Below are positions 1 to 7,011 of a DNA stretch of 64,000 bases, piece by piece; position 1 is the stretch's first letter, and each line of letters begins with the position of its first letter. The DNA is from Nitrospirillum viridazoti CBAmc (GTDB lineage: Bacteria > Pseudomonadota > Alphaproteobacteria > Azospirillales > Azospirillaceae). The stretch spans positions 1,364,001 through 1,428,000 of the forward strand of contig NZ_CP022111.1 of assembly GCF_000730165.1 (NCBI RefSeq), given 5' to 3'. The translations under genes were made by a program, and so were the position numbers. A model generated the notes under the pieces. That model was not told the origin of the DNA. It worked only from the letters and a program-made list of their open reading frames with translations, and did not search any database.

Positions 1-255
1 ATGCCCTGGGCCATCGGCCGGGGCATCGGCCCATGGCTGCTGGACTGGGGCGTGCGCCTGGCCTGGACCAAGCCGTCGGTGCGGCGGCTGACCGTCAACA
101 CCTGCACCTTCGACCACCCGTCGGCCCTGGGCCTGTACCAGCGGGTGGGCTTCAAGGTCCTGCGGACGGAGGACAAGCTGGTGGACGACCCGCGCCTGAC
201 CGGCCTGCTGCCCCTGTCGGCCGCCCCGCACATCCCCCTGGCACGCCGGCCTTAA
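1..255 (+). CDS. GNAT family N-acetyltransferase, C-terminal part (5' end outside window)
   Basis: This is the last part of a GNAT acetyltransferase, an enzyme class that moves an acetyl group from acetyl-CoA to an amine. Its 84 visible residues match residues about 120 to 200 of the complete paralogue at 412..1134: MPWAIGRG, RRLTVNTCTFDHP, LYQRVGF and VDDPR recur in the same order. The ATG at base 1 aligns with an internal methionine of the paralogue, so the true start lies left of the window. The glycine-rich IGRGIG is the pyrophosphate-binding part of GNAT motif A. The stop is TAA at 253. The substrate cannot be told. Confidence 0.8.
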   Translation: MPWAIGRGIGPWLLDWGVRLAWTKPSVRRLTVNTCTFDHPSALGLYQRVGFKVLRTEDKLVDDPRLTGLLPLSAAPHIPLARRP

Positions 256-411
256 GCCCCCGCCCCCAAGCCTGCGCCATTTGCCGCATCCCAAGGCCCG
301 CAAGGTTGCAGGATCGTCCGACGTGCCATCCCTGAAGGGGCGCAACGGGTGCAGTTCTGCGCGCACTCCTGCACAGGAGCCGCCCCGCAACCAGGCAGGG
401 GAACCGGGGCG

Positions 412-1134
412 ATGACGACCATGGTGACGACGGGCGAGGTGCCGGCCGGCAAGCTGCCGGTGCTGATCACCTTCATGGAAATGGCCAAGCGGCCAGAGGG
501 GACGGCCCGGCCCATGCCGGAAGGGGTGCACGGTCCGGTCTTGGCCCGGCACTGCACCCTGGCCTATTATCGCTTCCTCTACGACACGATCGGCGAGCCA
601 TGGCTGTGGGAAATCCGGCGGCGCATGGACCAGGGTGAACTGGCCCGGATGCTGGCCGACCCGCAGGTGGAGGTGCATGTGATCCATGTCGACGGCATGC
701 CCGCCGGCTTTGTGGAACTGGATTGGCGCCTGTTGCCGGCCGATGGCACGGTCGCCATCGACTATCTGGGCCTGATGCCCTGGGCCATCGGCCGGGGCCT
801 GGGGAGCTGGCTGTTGGACTGGGCGGTGCGCCGGGTATGGGAACGCCCGCGCGTCCGACGCTTGACCATCAACACCTGCAGCTTCGACCACCCCGCGGCC
901 TTGCCCCTCTACCAGCGCGCCGGGTTCCGCCGTCTGCGCCAGGAACGCAAGTTCGTCGACGATCCGCGGCGCGCGGGCGTCCTGCCCCTGGGTGCCGCGC
1001 CCCACATTCCGCTGGCGCGGCCGGCCCCCCCCGCCCCGCCCCATGCCCCGGCCACACCCGACGGCGCGCCGTCGCAAGCCGGTGACCCGTCCCGCCGGCC
1101 CATGGCCTTCCGTCCCACGGCTGGCAGCCCATGA
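412..1134 (+). CDS. GNAT family N-acetyltransferase (tandem paralogue)
   Basis: A 240-residue acetyl-CoA-dependent N-acetyltransferase. The GNAT core runs from about residue 50 to 190: a central strand IDYLGLMPWAIGRGLG carries motif A, followed by RRLTINTCSFDHP and LYQRAGFRRL, which form the C-terminal motif B. The tail is rich in Pro and Ala and is absent from the neighbouring copy at 1..255. I chose ATG 412 because an AGGGGA stretch precedes it at a usable distance; an upstream in-frame GTG at 349 has none. The stop overlaps the next ATG (ATGA, 1131..1134), so it is probably cotranslated with the FUSC gene. The substrate is unknown. Confidence 0.8.
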   Translation: MTTMVTTGEVPAGKLPVLITFMEMAKRPEGTARPMPEGVHGPVLARHCTLAYYRFLYDTIGEPWLWEIRRRMDQGELARMLADPQVEVHVIHVDGMPAGFVELDWRLLPADGTVAIDYLGLMPWAIGRGLGSWLLDWAVRRVWERPRVRRLTINTCSFDHPAALPLYQRAGFRRLRQERKFVDDPRRAGVLPLGAAPHIPLARPAPPAPPHAPATPDGAPSQAGDPSRRPMAFRPTAGSP

Positions 1135-2330
1135 GCCTGCTGGCGGCTTTGCGTGCGCCTGAGGTGCGACTGGCCTTCCGCGTCACCGTCGCCGGCACGG
1201 CGGCGCTGGCCATGGCCCGCCTGTTCAACCTGCCCCAGGGCTACTGGGCCGTCATCACCGCCATCATGGTCATGCAGGCCAGCATCGGCGGCTCATTGAA
1301 GGCGGCGCTGGACCGGTTCGCCGGTACCCTGTCCGGGGCCGCGTGGGGTGCCCTGGTCGCCACCTTCGGCCTGCACGACACGCTATTGCACCTGTGCCTG
1401 ACCCTGGCCGTGGCGCTGGCGCCCCTGGCGTGGCTGGCCGCCCGCTATCCCGTGTGCAAGCTGGCGCCGGTCACCGCCGTCATCGTGCTGCTGACCTCCG
1501 GCGGGGGAACGCAATCGTCCTTCATGCTGGCGCTGGACCGAGTGTTCGAGATCGTCATCGGCAACGTCATCGGCCTGGCCGTGGCCCTGTTCGTATTTCC
1601 CGCCCGCGCCCATGGCGTGGTGCTGACCACCGCCGCGCGAGTGGCCGACCTGTGCGCCGACATGCTGGACGTGCTGCTGGACCCGGACTTGGCCGACGAT
1701 GTGCGCCAGGGACTGTCCAAGCGCCACGCCCAGCTGTGGGCGGCGCTGCGCCCCCTGGATACGGCAGCGGAAGAGGCGCAGCGGGAACGCCGCACCTGGC
1801 TGGGCGATCAGCGCGACCCAGCCCCCCTGGTGCGCACCCTGACACGCGTGCGCCATGACCTGGTGATGGTGGGCCGCGCCACCAGCAGCCGCGCGCCCTC
1901 GGGCGTGGCCGCTGCCCAGCGGCTGGAAGGTCCGCAGGCGGAGGTGCGCCGTCAGGGCGTCCTGTTCCTGCGCCATGCAGCCATGGCCATGCGTGCGCCT
2001 TCGGCGCTGCACGGGCAAGGGCAGATACCGCCCGTCGAGCCGGTGCAGGCCGCGACCCACGCCTATCTGGACATGGTGCAGACCTTGCGGGCGGAGGGCG
2101 TGCTGCGGGAGTTGCCGCGCGGCGTGACGGGACAGATCTACACCCTGTCCTTCGCGCTGGAACAACTGAGCCAGGATCTGGCGGACCTGCATGCGCGGGC
2201 GGAAGAGATGATTCCACCGGCCCGGCATCAGGACAAGACACCAGAGGAAGCCGCCGTGCCGGCCGGTGTGGAGCCGGTGGCCACCCAGCCGCCGGCGGCG
2301 CCATCCCAGGATACCCCCTCACCGGGGTAA
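1131..2330 (+). CDS. FUSC family inner membrane protein
   Basis: A 399-residue protein whose N-terminal 160 residues contain about six hydrophobic segments, with QGYWAVITAIMVMQ and the following LDRFAGTLSGA matching the start of the fusaric acid resistance/aromatic acid exporter (FUSC, AaeB-like) family. A second conserved stretch, LDRVFEIVIGNVIGLAVALFVFP, follows, then a hydrophilic, mostly helical cytoplasmic half. Classical FUSC exporters are 600 to 700 residues long with two such modules; this one has only one. It overlaps the GNAT stop by 4 bp. A role in efflux of small aromatic acids is inferred from the family only. Confidence 0.75.
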   Translation: MSLLAALRAPEVRLAFRVTVAGTAALAMARLFNLPQGYWAVITAIMVMQASIGGSLKAALDRFAGTLSGAAWGALVATFGLHDTLLHLCLTLAVALAPLAWLAARYPVCKLAPVTAVIVLLTSGGGTQSSFMLALDRVFEIVIGNVIGLAVALFVFPARAHGVVLTTAARVADLCADMLDVLLDPDLADDVRQGLSKRHAQLWAALRPLDTAAEEAQRERRTWLGDQRDPAPLVRTLTRVRHDLVMVGRATSSRAPSGVAAAQRLEGPQAEVRRQGVLFLRHAAMAMRAPSALHGQGQIPPVEPVQAATHAYLDMVQTLRAEGVLRELPRGVTGQIYTLSFALEQLSQDLADLHARAEEMIPPARHQDKTPEEAAVPAGVEPVATQPPAAPSQDTPSPG

Positions 2331-2345
2331 GGGGCCCCGGCGTGA

Positions 2346-2377
2346 GGCGGGGACGGGGCAAACCCCGCCGTCCCGCC
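2346..2377. terminator. GC-rich hairpin between convergent genes
   Basis: GGCGGGGACGGGG pairs imperfectly with CCCCGCCGTCCCGCC around an AAA loop. It sits between the converging FUSC gene and the small secreted-protein gene. There is no clear T run, so it is only a weak terminator candidate. Confidence 0.35.
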
Positions 2378-2407
2378 CCGGCACCGGAGAGACGCTGGTG
2401 GACCTGA

Positions 2408-2785
2408 TCAGCGGGCGGTGTCGGCCACCTGCTCGGCCGGCAGGGTGGCGAAGTCGCGGGCCACGGCCTTCAGGTCATGGATGGCGCGGTCATAGCTGTT
2501 GGCGATGGCGGCGCGGCCGTCGGGCGTCCAGGCGATGACGCTGCGGGCGCTCAGATTGTCCAGGCAAGCCAGGCGGGCCTGGGTAGCCTTGCCATAGGCA
2601 CGAACCTCGGCCGTGGCGGCGCTGACCTCGGCGGCGGAGGCGGTGGCGGACAGGTGGTTCACCGGGGCCACGGGAGCCTTGCCGCAGGCGCGCTCGACAC
2701 CCAGGGACTGGGCGGAGGCGGGAAGGGCGGCGGTAACCAGGCCACCCAGGACCAGGGCGGCGAAAACGCGGGAAACGGTAGCCAT
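2408..2785 (-). CDS. small secreted cysteine-pair protein (unknown family)
   Basis: A 125-residue protein that I do not recognise. It has a clear Sec signal peptide (RVFAALVLGGLVTAALPASAQS, cleavage after about residue 24). The mature part has a CGKAPVAPVNHL stretch and, about 40 residues later, YGKATQARLACLDNL; the two cysteines could form one disulfide. The gene at 3114..3413 encodes a paralogue with the same layout (CGPAPVLSLKHL and KARGACLAQV). The start is ATG 2785: GGAG at 2792..2795 is 6 bases from it but abuts the alternative ATG 2791. Location is expected to be periplasmic; function unknown. Confidence 0.7.
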   Translation of the reverse strand: MATVSRVFAALVLGGLVTAALPASAQSLGVERACGKAPVAPVNHLSATASAAEVSAATAEVRAYGKATQARLACLDNLSARSVIAWTPDGRAAIANSYDRAIHDLKAVARDFATLPAEQVADTAR

Positions 2786-2848
2786 AATCATCTCCGATGG
2801 CGAAAGGTGGTGCCCTTGACGGTCGCGCCCTCCCCCGCGGATTGATTG

Positions 2849-2866
2849 GCGAAATAGCGATTTCGC
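2849..2866. promoter_or_regulatory. perfect inverted repeat
   Basis: GCGAAAT, four bases AGCG, then ATTTCGC: a perfect 7-bp inverted repeat about 60 bp upstream of the 2408..2785 gene. It could be an operator or an mRNA leader hairpin. Confidence 0.4.
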
Positions 2867-2939
2867 ATACGCACATTTTCATTGTGCGCTGCGGCAAACT
2901 TACTGCCGGCCAGTTGCGCCGTCAACCATCGAGCCTCGA

Positions 2940-2957
2940 TGTGATAACGCTATCACA
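2940..2957. promoter_or_regulatory. perfect 18-bp palindrome, likely operator
   Basis: TGTGATA and TATCACA are separated by ACGC. The spacing between the TGTGA and TCACA cores is 8, not the 6 of a CRP/FNR-family site, so a different dimeric regulator is more likely. It lies about 155 bp upstream of the small secreted-protein gene. Confidence 0.45.
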
Positions 2958-3059
2958 GGCGACGATTTTGCCCAGAAAGCATTGCCAGAAAAGCGAATTA
3001 TACTTCTGATCTCCTCGCCTGCGGTTTTTGCGACCCTGCCATGCCCAAAGCACGTCAAA

Positions 3060-3081
3060 GGCGGCCGGTTTGCCGGCCGCC
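3060..3081 (-). terminator. hairpin terminator of the 3114..3413 gene
   Basis: GGCGGCCGG, loop TTTG, CCGGCCGCC: a perfect 9-bp GC stem 32 bases past the stop of the minus-strand gene. On that strand only TTT follows, so termination may be partial. Confidence 0.5.
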
Positions 3082-3113
3082 TTCAGATGGAACGTGCGGG
3101 ATGGGTCTTGGGT

Positions 3114-3413
3114 TCAGTCGCCGGACGGGGCGGGAGCCATGGCCGGGCTGGTGGTGCCGCTATTGGCGGCGACCTGAGCCAAGCAGGCACCACGGGCCTT
3201 GGCCTTGGCGGCGTAGCGTTTGACATGGGCGACGAAAGCGTCGCCGTCGATAGCAGCCGGCGGCGCATCGAGGTGCTTCAGGGATAGGACGGGGGCCGGC
3301 CCACAGGGGCTGGACGAAGCGCCACCGACACCCGCCGCCATGGCACTACCGGCCCCAGCAAGGGCAAAAATGGTGAAGAAAGCGTAAATCCGGGCGCGAG
3401 CTGCAAAAATCAT
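3114..3413 (-). CDS. small secreted cysteine-pair protein (paralogue)
   Basis: A 99-residue protein, unrecognised, with a signal peptide (ARIYAFFTIFALAGAGSAMAAG, cleavage near residue 26). The mature part repeats the plan of the neighbour at 2408..2785: CGPAPVLSLKHL, a helical KRYAAKAKARGACLAQV segment, and two cysteines about 40 residues apart. Identity outside these blocks is low, so the duplication is old. GAGGA lies 8 bases before the ATG and supports this start. The two genes are on the same strand but have their own upstream regions and a terminator between them. Expected to be periplasmic; function unknown. Confidence 0.65.
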   Translation of the reverse strand: MIFAARARIYAFFTIFALAGAGSAMAAGVGGASSSPCGPAPVLSLKHLDAPPAAIDGDAFVAHVKRYAAKAKARGACLAQVAANSGTTSPAMAPAPSGD

Positions 3414-3788
3414 CAGTCTTATCCTCTAAGAAAACAGTGGCGCGAACGTCCGAGCGTCACTCCGCCCCTCATGGACATTGCCCCACCATTATTTGAGACC
3501 GTGAATTTTGAGTTAACACTACTCTTCCGCTTATGGCTGATTCAACAGCGCGGAGGGTAAGGGCGTGACGCCGAGGCCATAGATTGGCCCACACAAATGG
3601 GAGAGGACATATCAGAGGGCCACCCACATGGGTTATCTAAGGGGATAGCCTGCGCCCGCGAATGCATATCTGCCATGCGCCGCCGTGTGAGTGCGACAGG
3701 CTGGCCGGAATGGAGTGGATAGGTACCCTTTCCCAGAAGGCCAAGCCAATCCAAGGCGATGGCGGCAAACAACAAGGGGCGGTGACAG
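3414..3788. other. 375-bp divergent intergenic region
   Basis: It separates the minus-strand secreted-protein gene from the plus-strand M20 hydrolase gene, so it must hold both promoters. An A+T-richer patch (about 3485..3540) is the best candidate promoter zone. A short ACCCA-CA-TGGGT palindrome lies near 3625..3636. No gene is visible. Confidence 0.5.
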
Positions 3789-5132
3789 ATGGGCAAGCGG
3801 CATTTCGGCTGGACCTTGGCCTTGCATGCGGGGGCCTTAGGTGCGGGCGTGAGCGCCCTGCTGGCCTCGGGAACGGCGGCCTGGGCCGGCGATCGTGAAA
3901 CGGCGCAGGCCACGGTGGATACCCGCGCGGCGGTGGAACAGCCCAAGATCATCGCCTGGCGCCGCGACATCCATGAGCATCCCGAGTTGGGCAACCAGGA
4001 GACGCGCACGGCCGCCCTGGTGGCCAAGCACCTGAAGAGCCTGGGGCTGGAGGTGCGCACCGGTGTCGCCAAGACCGGCGTGGTGGCCGTGCTGAAGGGC
4101 GGCAAGCCCGGACCCGTGGTGGCCCTGCGCGCCGACATGGACGCCCTGCCGGTGACGGAACAGGTGGACCTTCCCTTCGCCTCCAAGGTGAAGACGCAAT
4201 ATGAGGGGCATGAGGTGGGCGTGATGCACGCTTGTGGCCACGACACCCATGTCGCCATGCTGATGGGCGTGGCCGAGGCGCTGGCCGGCATGAAGGACCA
4301 ACTGCCCGGCACGGTGAAGTTCATCTTCCAGCCCGCGGAGGAGGGGCTGGCCAAGGGCGAGGTCGGCGGTGCCGAGCAGATGCTGAAGGAAGGCGCCTTC
4401 GAGAACCCCAAGCCCGACGCCGTCTTCGGCGTGCACGTCATCTCCACCCTGCATGCCGGCGACGTGGGCTACCGCCCCGGCCCCTTCATGGCGGCCGCGG
4501 ATGAGTTCGTCATCACCGTGCATGGACGGCAAAGCCATGGCGCCCTGCCCTGGACCGGCGTCGACCCCATCGTCACCGCCTCGCAGATCGTTCTGGGCCT
4601 GCAGACCATCGAAAGCCGGCAGATGGAGGTGATCAAGGAGCCGTCCATCCTCAGCGTGGGCAGCATCCATGGCGGCAACCGCAACAACATCATCCCCGAC
4701 ACGGTGACCCTGAACGGCACCATCCGCACCTTCGACGAGGGCATGCGCGCCGACATCGACAAGCGCCTGCGCCGCACCGTGGCCGGCATCGCCGAGTCCG
4801 CCGGCGCCACCGCCGACGTGGACATCATCAAGGGCTATCCCGTCACCATCAACAACCCGGAACTGACGGCCAAGATCGTCCCCACCCTGCAGCGGGTGGC
4901 GGGCAAGGACCATGTGAAGCTGATCGACAAGGTCACCCCGTCGGAGGACTTCTCCTTCTATGAACAGCAGGTGCCGGGCGTGTACCTGTTCGTCGGCATC
5001 ACCCCGCCGGAGACGGACCTGTCCAAGGCGGCGTCCAACCACTCGCCCAAGTTTTTCGTGGACGAGTCCGGCCTGATCGTGGGCGCCCGCACCCTGGCCC
5101 ACCTGACGGTGGATTACCTGTACGGGCTGTAA
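3789..5132 (+). CDS. exported M20 family amidohydrolase (aminoacylase/hippurate hydrolase-like)
   Basis: A 447-residue zinc-dependent hydrolase of the M20D type, which removes acyl groups from N-acyl amino acids or cleaves related amides. RRDIHEHPELGNQE near residue 57, ALRADMDALP, MHACGHDTHVAML (metal-binding His/Asp), FQPAEEG (catalytic Glu pair) and the late DFSFYEQQVPGVYLFVG are all intact. A dimerisation lid domain lies between. Residues 1 to 35 form a signal peptide ending in TAAWAG, so the enzyme acts in the periplasm, unlike most cytosolic relatives. AAGGGG lies 10 bases before the ATG. It stands alone between a divergent gene and metC. The natural substrate is not determined by the sequence. 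Confidence 0.88.
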   Translation: MGKRHFGWTLALHAGALGAGVSALLASGTAAWAGDRETAQATVDTRAAVEQPKIIAWRRDIHEHPELGNQETRTAALVAKHLKSLGLEVRTGVAKTGVVAVLKGGKPGPVVALRADMDALPVTEQVDLPFASKVKTQYEGHEVGVMHACGHDTHVAMLMGVAEALAGMKDQLPGTVKFIFQPAEEGLAKGEVGGAEQMLKEGAFENPKPDAVFGVHVISTLHAGDVGYRPGPFMAAADEFVITVHGRQSHGALPWTGVDPIVTASQIVLGLQTIESRQMEVIKEPSILSVGSIHGGNRNNIIPDTVTLNGTIRTFDEGMRADIDKRLRRTVAGIAESAGATADVDIIKGYPVTINNPELTAKIVPTLQRVAGKDHVKLIDKVTPSEDFSFYEQQVPGVYLFVGITPPETDLSKAASNHSPKFFVDESGLIVGARTLAHLTVDYLYGL

Positions 5133-5232
5133 CGCAACGGAGACATGACGGGACGCGGCGGAGGGGCCGCTTCCCTGGGGCCGGGGGCAGTGCCAAGATG
5201 CCCGCCTATTTCCGTTTATGACTTGGCGCCCC

Positions 5233-6432
5233 ATGTCCAACGACACAAAAAACTCAGGCGACGCTCAAAACCCCGCCACCCTGCTGGTCCACGCCGGCCG
5301 CAATCCGCTGGACAATTACGGCGTGGTCAACGTGCCGCCCTATCGCGCGTCCACCATCCTGTTCTCCTGTCTGGATGAGCTGGAGGGGCACGATCCCGAG
5401 CATCGCGCCCCGCGGTACGGCCGTCGCTCCACGCCCAGCAGCCTGGCGTTCGAGGACGCGGTGGCGGCGCTGGAGGGTGGGCACCGCGCGGTGGTGGCCA
5501 GCTCCGGCCTGGCCGCCGTCACCACCGCCCTGCTGGCCTATGCCAAGGCCGGCGGTCATCTGTTGGTGGCCGACACGGTCTACGGCCCGTCGCGCGATTT
5601 CTGCGACAAGGTGCTGACGCGCCTGGGCGTGACCGTGGAGTATGTCGACCCGCTGATCGGCGCCGACATCCGGCACAAGCTGCGGCCGGAGACCACGGCC
5701 ATCCTGCTGGAATCCCCCGGGTCCCTGACCTTCGAGGTGCAGGACATCCCCGCAATATCCCGGGCGGCCCATGACAAGGGGGTGGCCGTGCTGGTGGACA
5801 GCACGTGGTCGGCCGGCATTTGCAGCAAGCCGCTGGACCTGGGCGCCGACGTGGTGATTCACGCCGCCACCAAGTATTTCGTGGGCCATGCCGACGCCAC
5901 CGTGGGCGTCATCGTCGGCACGCGCGAGGCCTGGCAGCGGGTGAAGGATACCGCCCTGCAGCTGGGCCAGAACGTGGGCGGCGACGACCTGTATCTGGCC
6001 ATGCGCGGCATGCGCACCCTGGCCGCCCGCATGGCCCGCCACCAGGAGACGGCGCTGGCCATCGCCCGCTGGCTGAAAGGGCGGGACGAGGTGCAGCGCG
6101 TCCTGCACCCGGCCTTCGCCGACTGCCCCGGCCACGACATCTGGAAGCGCGACTTCACCGGGTCCAGCGGGCTGTTCACGGTGGAACTGAAGAAGCAGCC
6201 GCGCGCCGCCATCGCCGCCCTGGTCGACGGCATGTCCCACTTCGGCATCGGCTTCAGCTGGGGCGGGTTCGAATCCCTGATCCTGCCCACCGACCCGCGC
6301 AAGATCCGCACGGCCACGCCTTGGACCGGCACCGGCACCCTGATCCGCCTGCATGCGGGCCTGGAGGACGCCGACGACCTGATCCGCGACCTGGAACGGG
6401 GCCTCGCCCGCATGAAGGGAGCCGCCGCGTGA
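5233..6432 (+). CDS. metC: cystathionine beta-lyase
   Basis: A PLP-dependent Cys/Met metabolism enzyme that splits cystathionine to homocysteine, pyruvate and ammonia in methionine synthesis. Motifs: RYGRRSTPSSLAFEDAVAALEGG near the N-terminus, SSGLAAVTTALLA, the AAHDKGVAVLVDSTWS aspartate that holds the pyridine nitrogen, and the Schiff-base lysine in IHAATKYFVGHADATVG. The C-terminal FGIGFSWGGFESL is typical of the MetC branch rather than gamma-synthases. ATG 5233 gives 399 residues; an in-frame ATG at 5218 would add five, and neither has a strong ribosome site. The stop overlaps the hisI GTG (GTGA), suggesting coupling. Confidence 0.9.
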   Translation: MSNDTKNSGDAQNPATLLVHAGRNPLDNYGVVNVPPYRASTILFSCLDELEGHDPEHRAPRYGRRSTPSSLAFEDAVAALEGGHRAVVASSGLAAVTTALLAYAKAGGHLLVADTVYGPSRDFCDKVLTRLGVTVEYVDPLIGADIRHKLRPETTAILLESPGSLTFEVQDIPAISRAAHDKGVAVLVDSTWSAGICSKPLDLGADVVIHAATKYFVGHADATVGVIVGTREAWQRVKDTALQLGQNVGGDDLYLAMRGMRTLAARMARHQETALAIARWLKGRDEVQRVLHPAFADCPGHDIWKRDFTGSSGLFTVELKKQPRAAIAALVDGMSHFGIGFSWGGFESLILPTDPRKIRTATPWTGTGTLIRLHAGLEDADDLIRDLERGLARMKGAAA

Positions 6433-6875
6433 GCACCGTCGTGTCATATCCCCTGCCCCCGGCCACCGTTGACGCGACGCTGGCCGCCATCCGCTTCGAC
6501 GCCAACGGCCTGGTACCGGCCATCGCCCAGCAGCATGACACGGGCGAGGTGCTGATGATGGCGTGGATGAACGCCCAATCCGTGGCGGAAACCCTGGCCA
6601 CCGGGCGGGTCTGTTACTGGTCGCGCTCGCGCCAATCCTTCTGGCGCAAGGGCGACACCTCGGGCCAGCTGCAATACCTGCGGGAACTGCGGGTGGATTG
6701 CGACGGCGACACCCTGCTGCTGCTGGTCGACCAGGCGGGGGTGGCCTGCCACACCGGCCGCCGGTCCTGCTTCTACCGTGCAGCGACGGCGGATGGGCTG
6801 TCCACAATCGCGGATGTGGTCACCGACCCCCTGGACCTGTATCCGCTGCATGGCCACAAACACCCAACAACTTAG
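6429..6875 (+). CDS. hisI: phosphoribosyl-AMP cyclohydrolase
   Basis: This 148-residue enzyme opens the adenine ring of phosphoribosyl-AMP, the third step of histidine synthesis. Diagnostic blocks are VLMMAWMN, CYWSRSRQSFWRKGDTSG (substrate loop), DCDGDTLLLLVDQAGVACHTG with the metal-binding Asp and Cys residues, and RRSCFYR with the third cysteine. It lacks the HisE domain, as in other alphaproteobacteria where hisE is separate. Translation starts at GTG 6429, overlapping the metC stop. The pairing with metC rather than other his genes is a local arrangement and does not imply a shared pathway. Confidence 0.93.
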   Translation: MSTVVSYPLPPATVDATLAAIRFDANGLVPAIAQQHDTGEVLMMAWMNAQSVAETLATGRVCYWSRSRQSFWRKGDTSGQLQYLRELRVDCDGDTLLLLVDQAGVACHTGRRSCFYRAATADGLSTIADVVTDPLDLYPLHGHKHPTT

Positions 6876-7011
6876 CTAAAAGTCCAGCAATCGTTTCCCG
6901 TTTCCAGTATTGTCCAATTGACGGCGACTGCTTGGTCGCCGACCATTTGGCAGTGGGGGCCGATCCGGTTTTTGGGTGGAACCGGCGGATCCCCCATGGG
7001 GGAAGACGGGT

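Larger units (their letters stand above)
2792..3113. other. intergenic region with several inverted repeats
   Basis: This 322-bp spacer lies between two minus-strand secreted-protein genes. It is less GC-rich than its surroundings and contains three short inverted repeats (2849..2866, 2870..2888 and 2940..2957) plus the terminator at 3060..3081. No gene is visible. The promoter of the 2408..2785 gene should lie here. Confidence 0.6.

Noticed and set aside
2940-2957. CRP-family binding site
   Set aside because: The TGTGA and TCACA cores are separated by 8 bases rather than 6, so the palindrome is kept only as an operator of unknown type.
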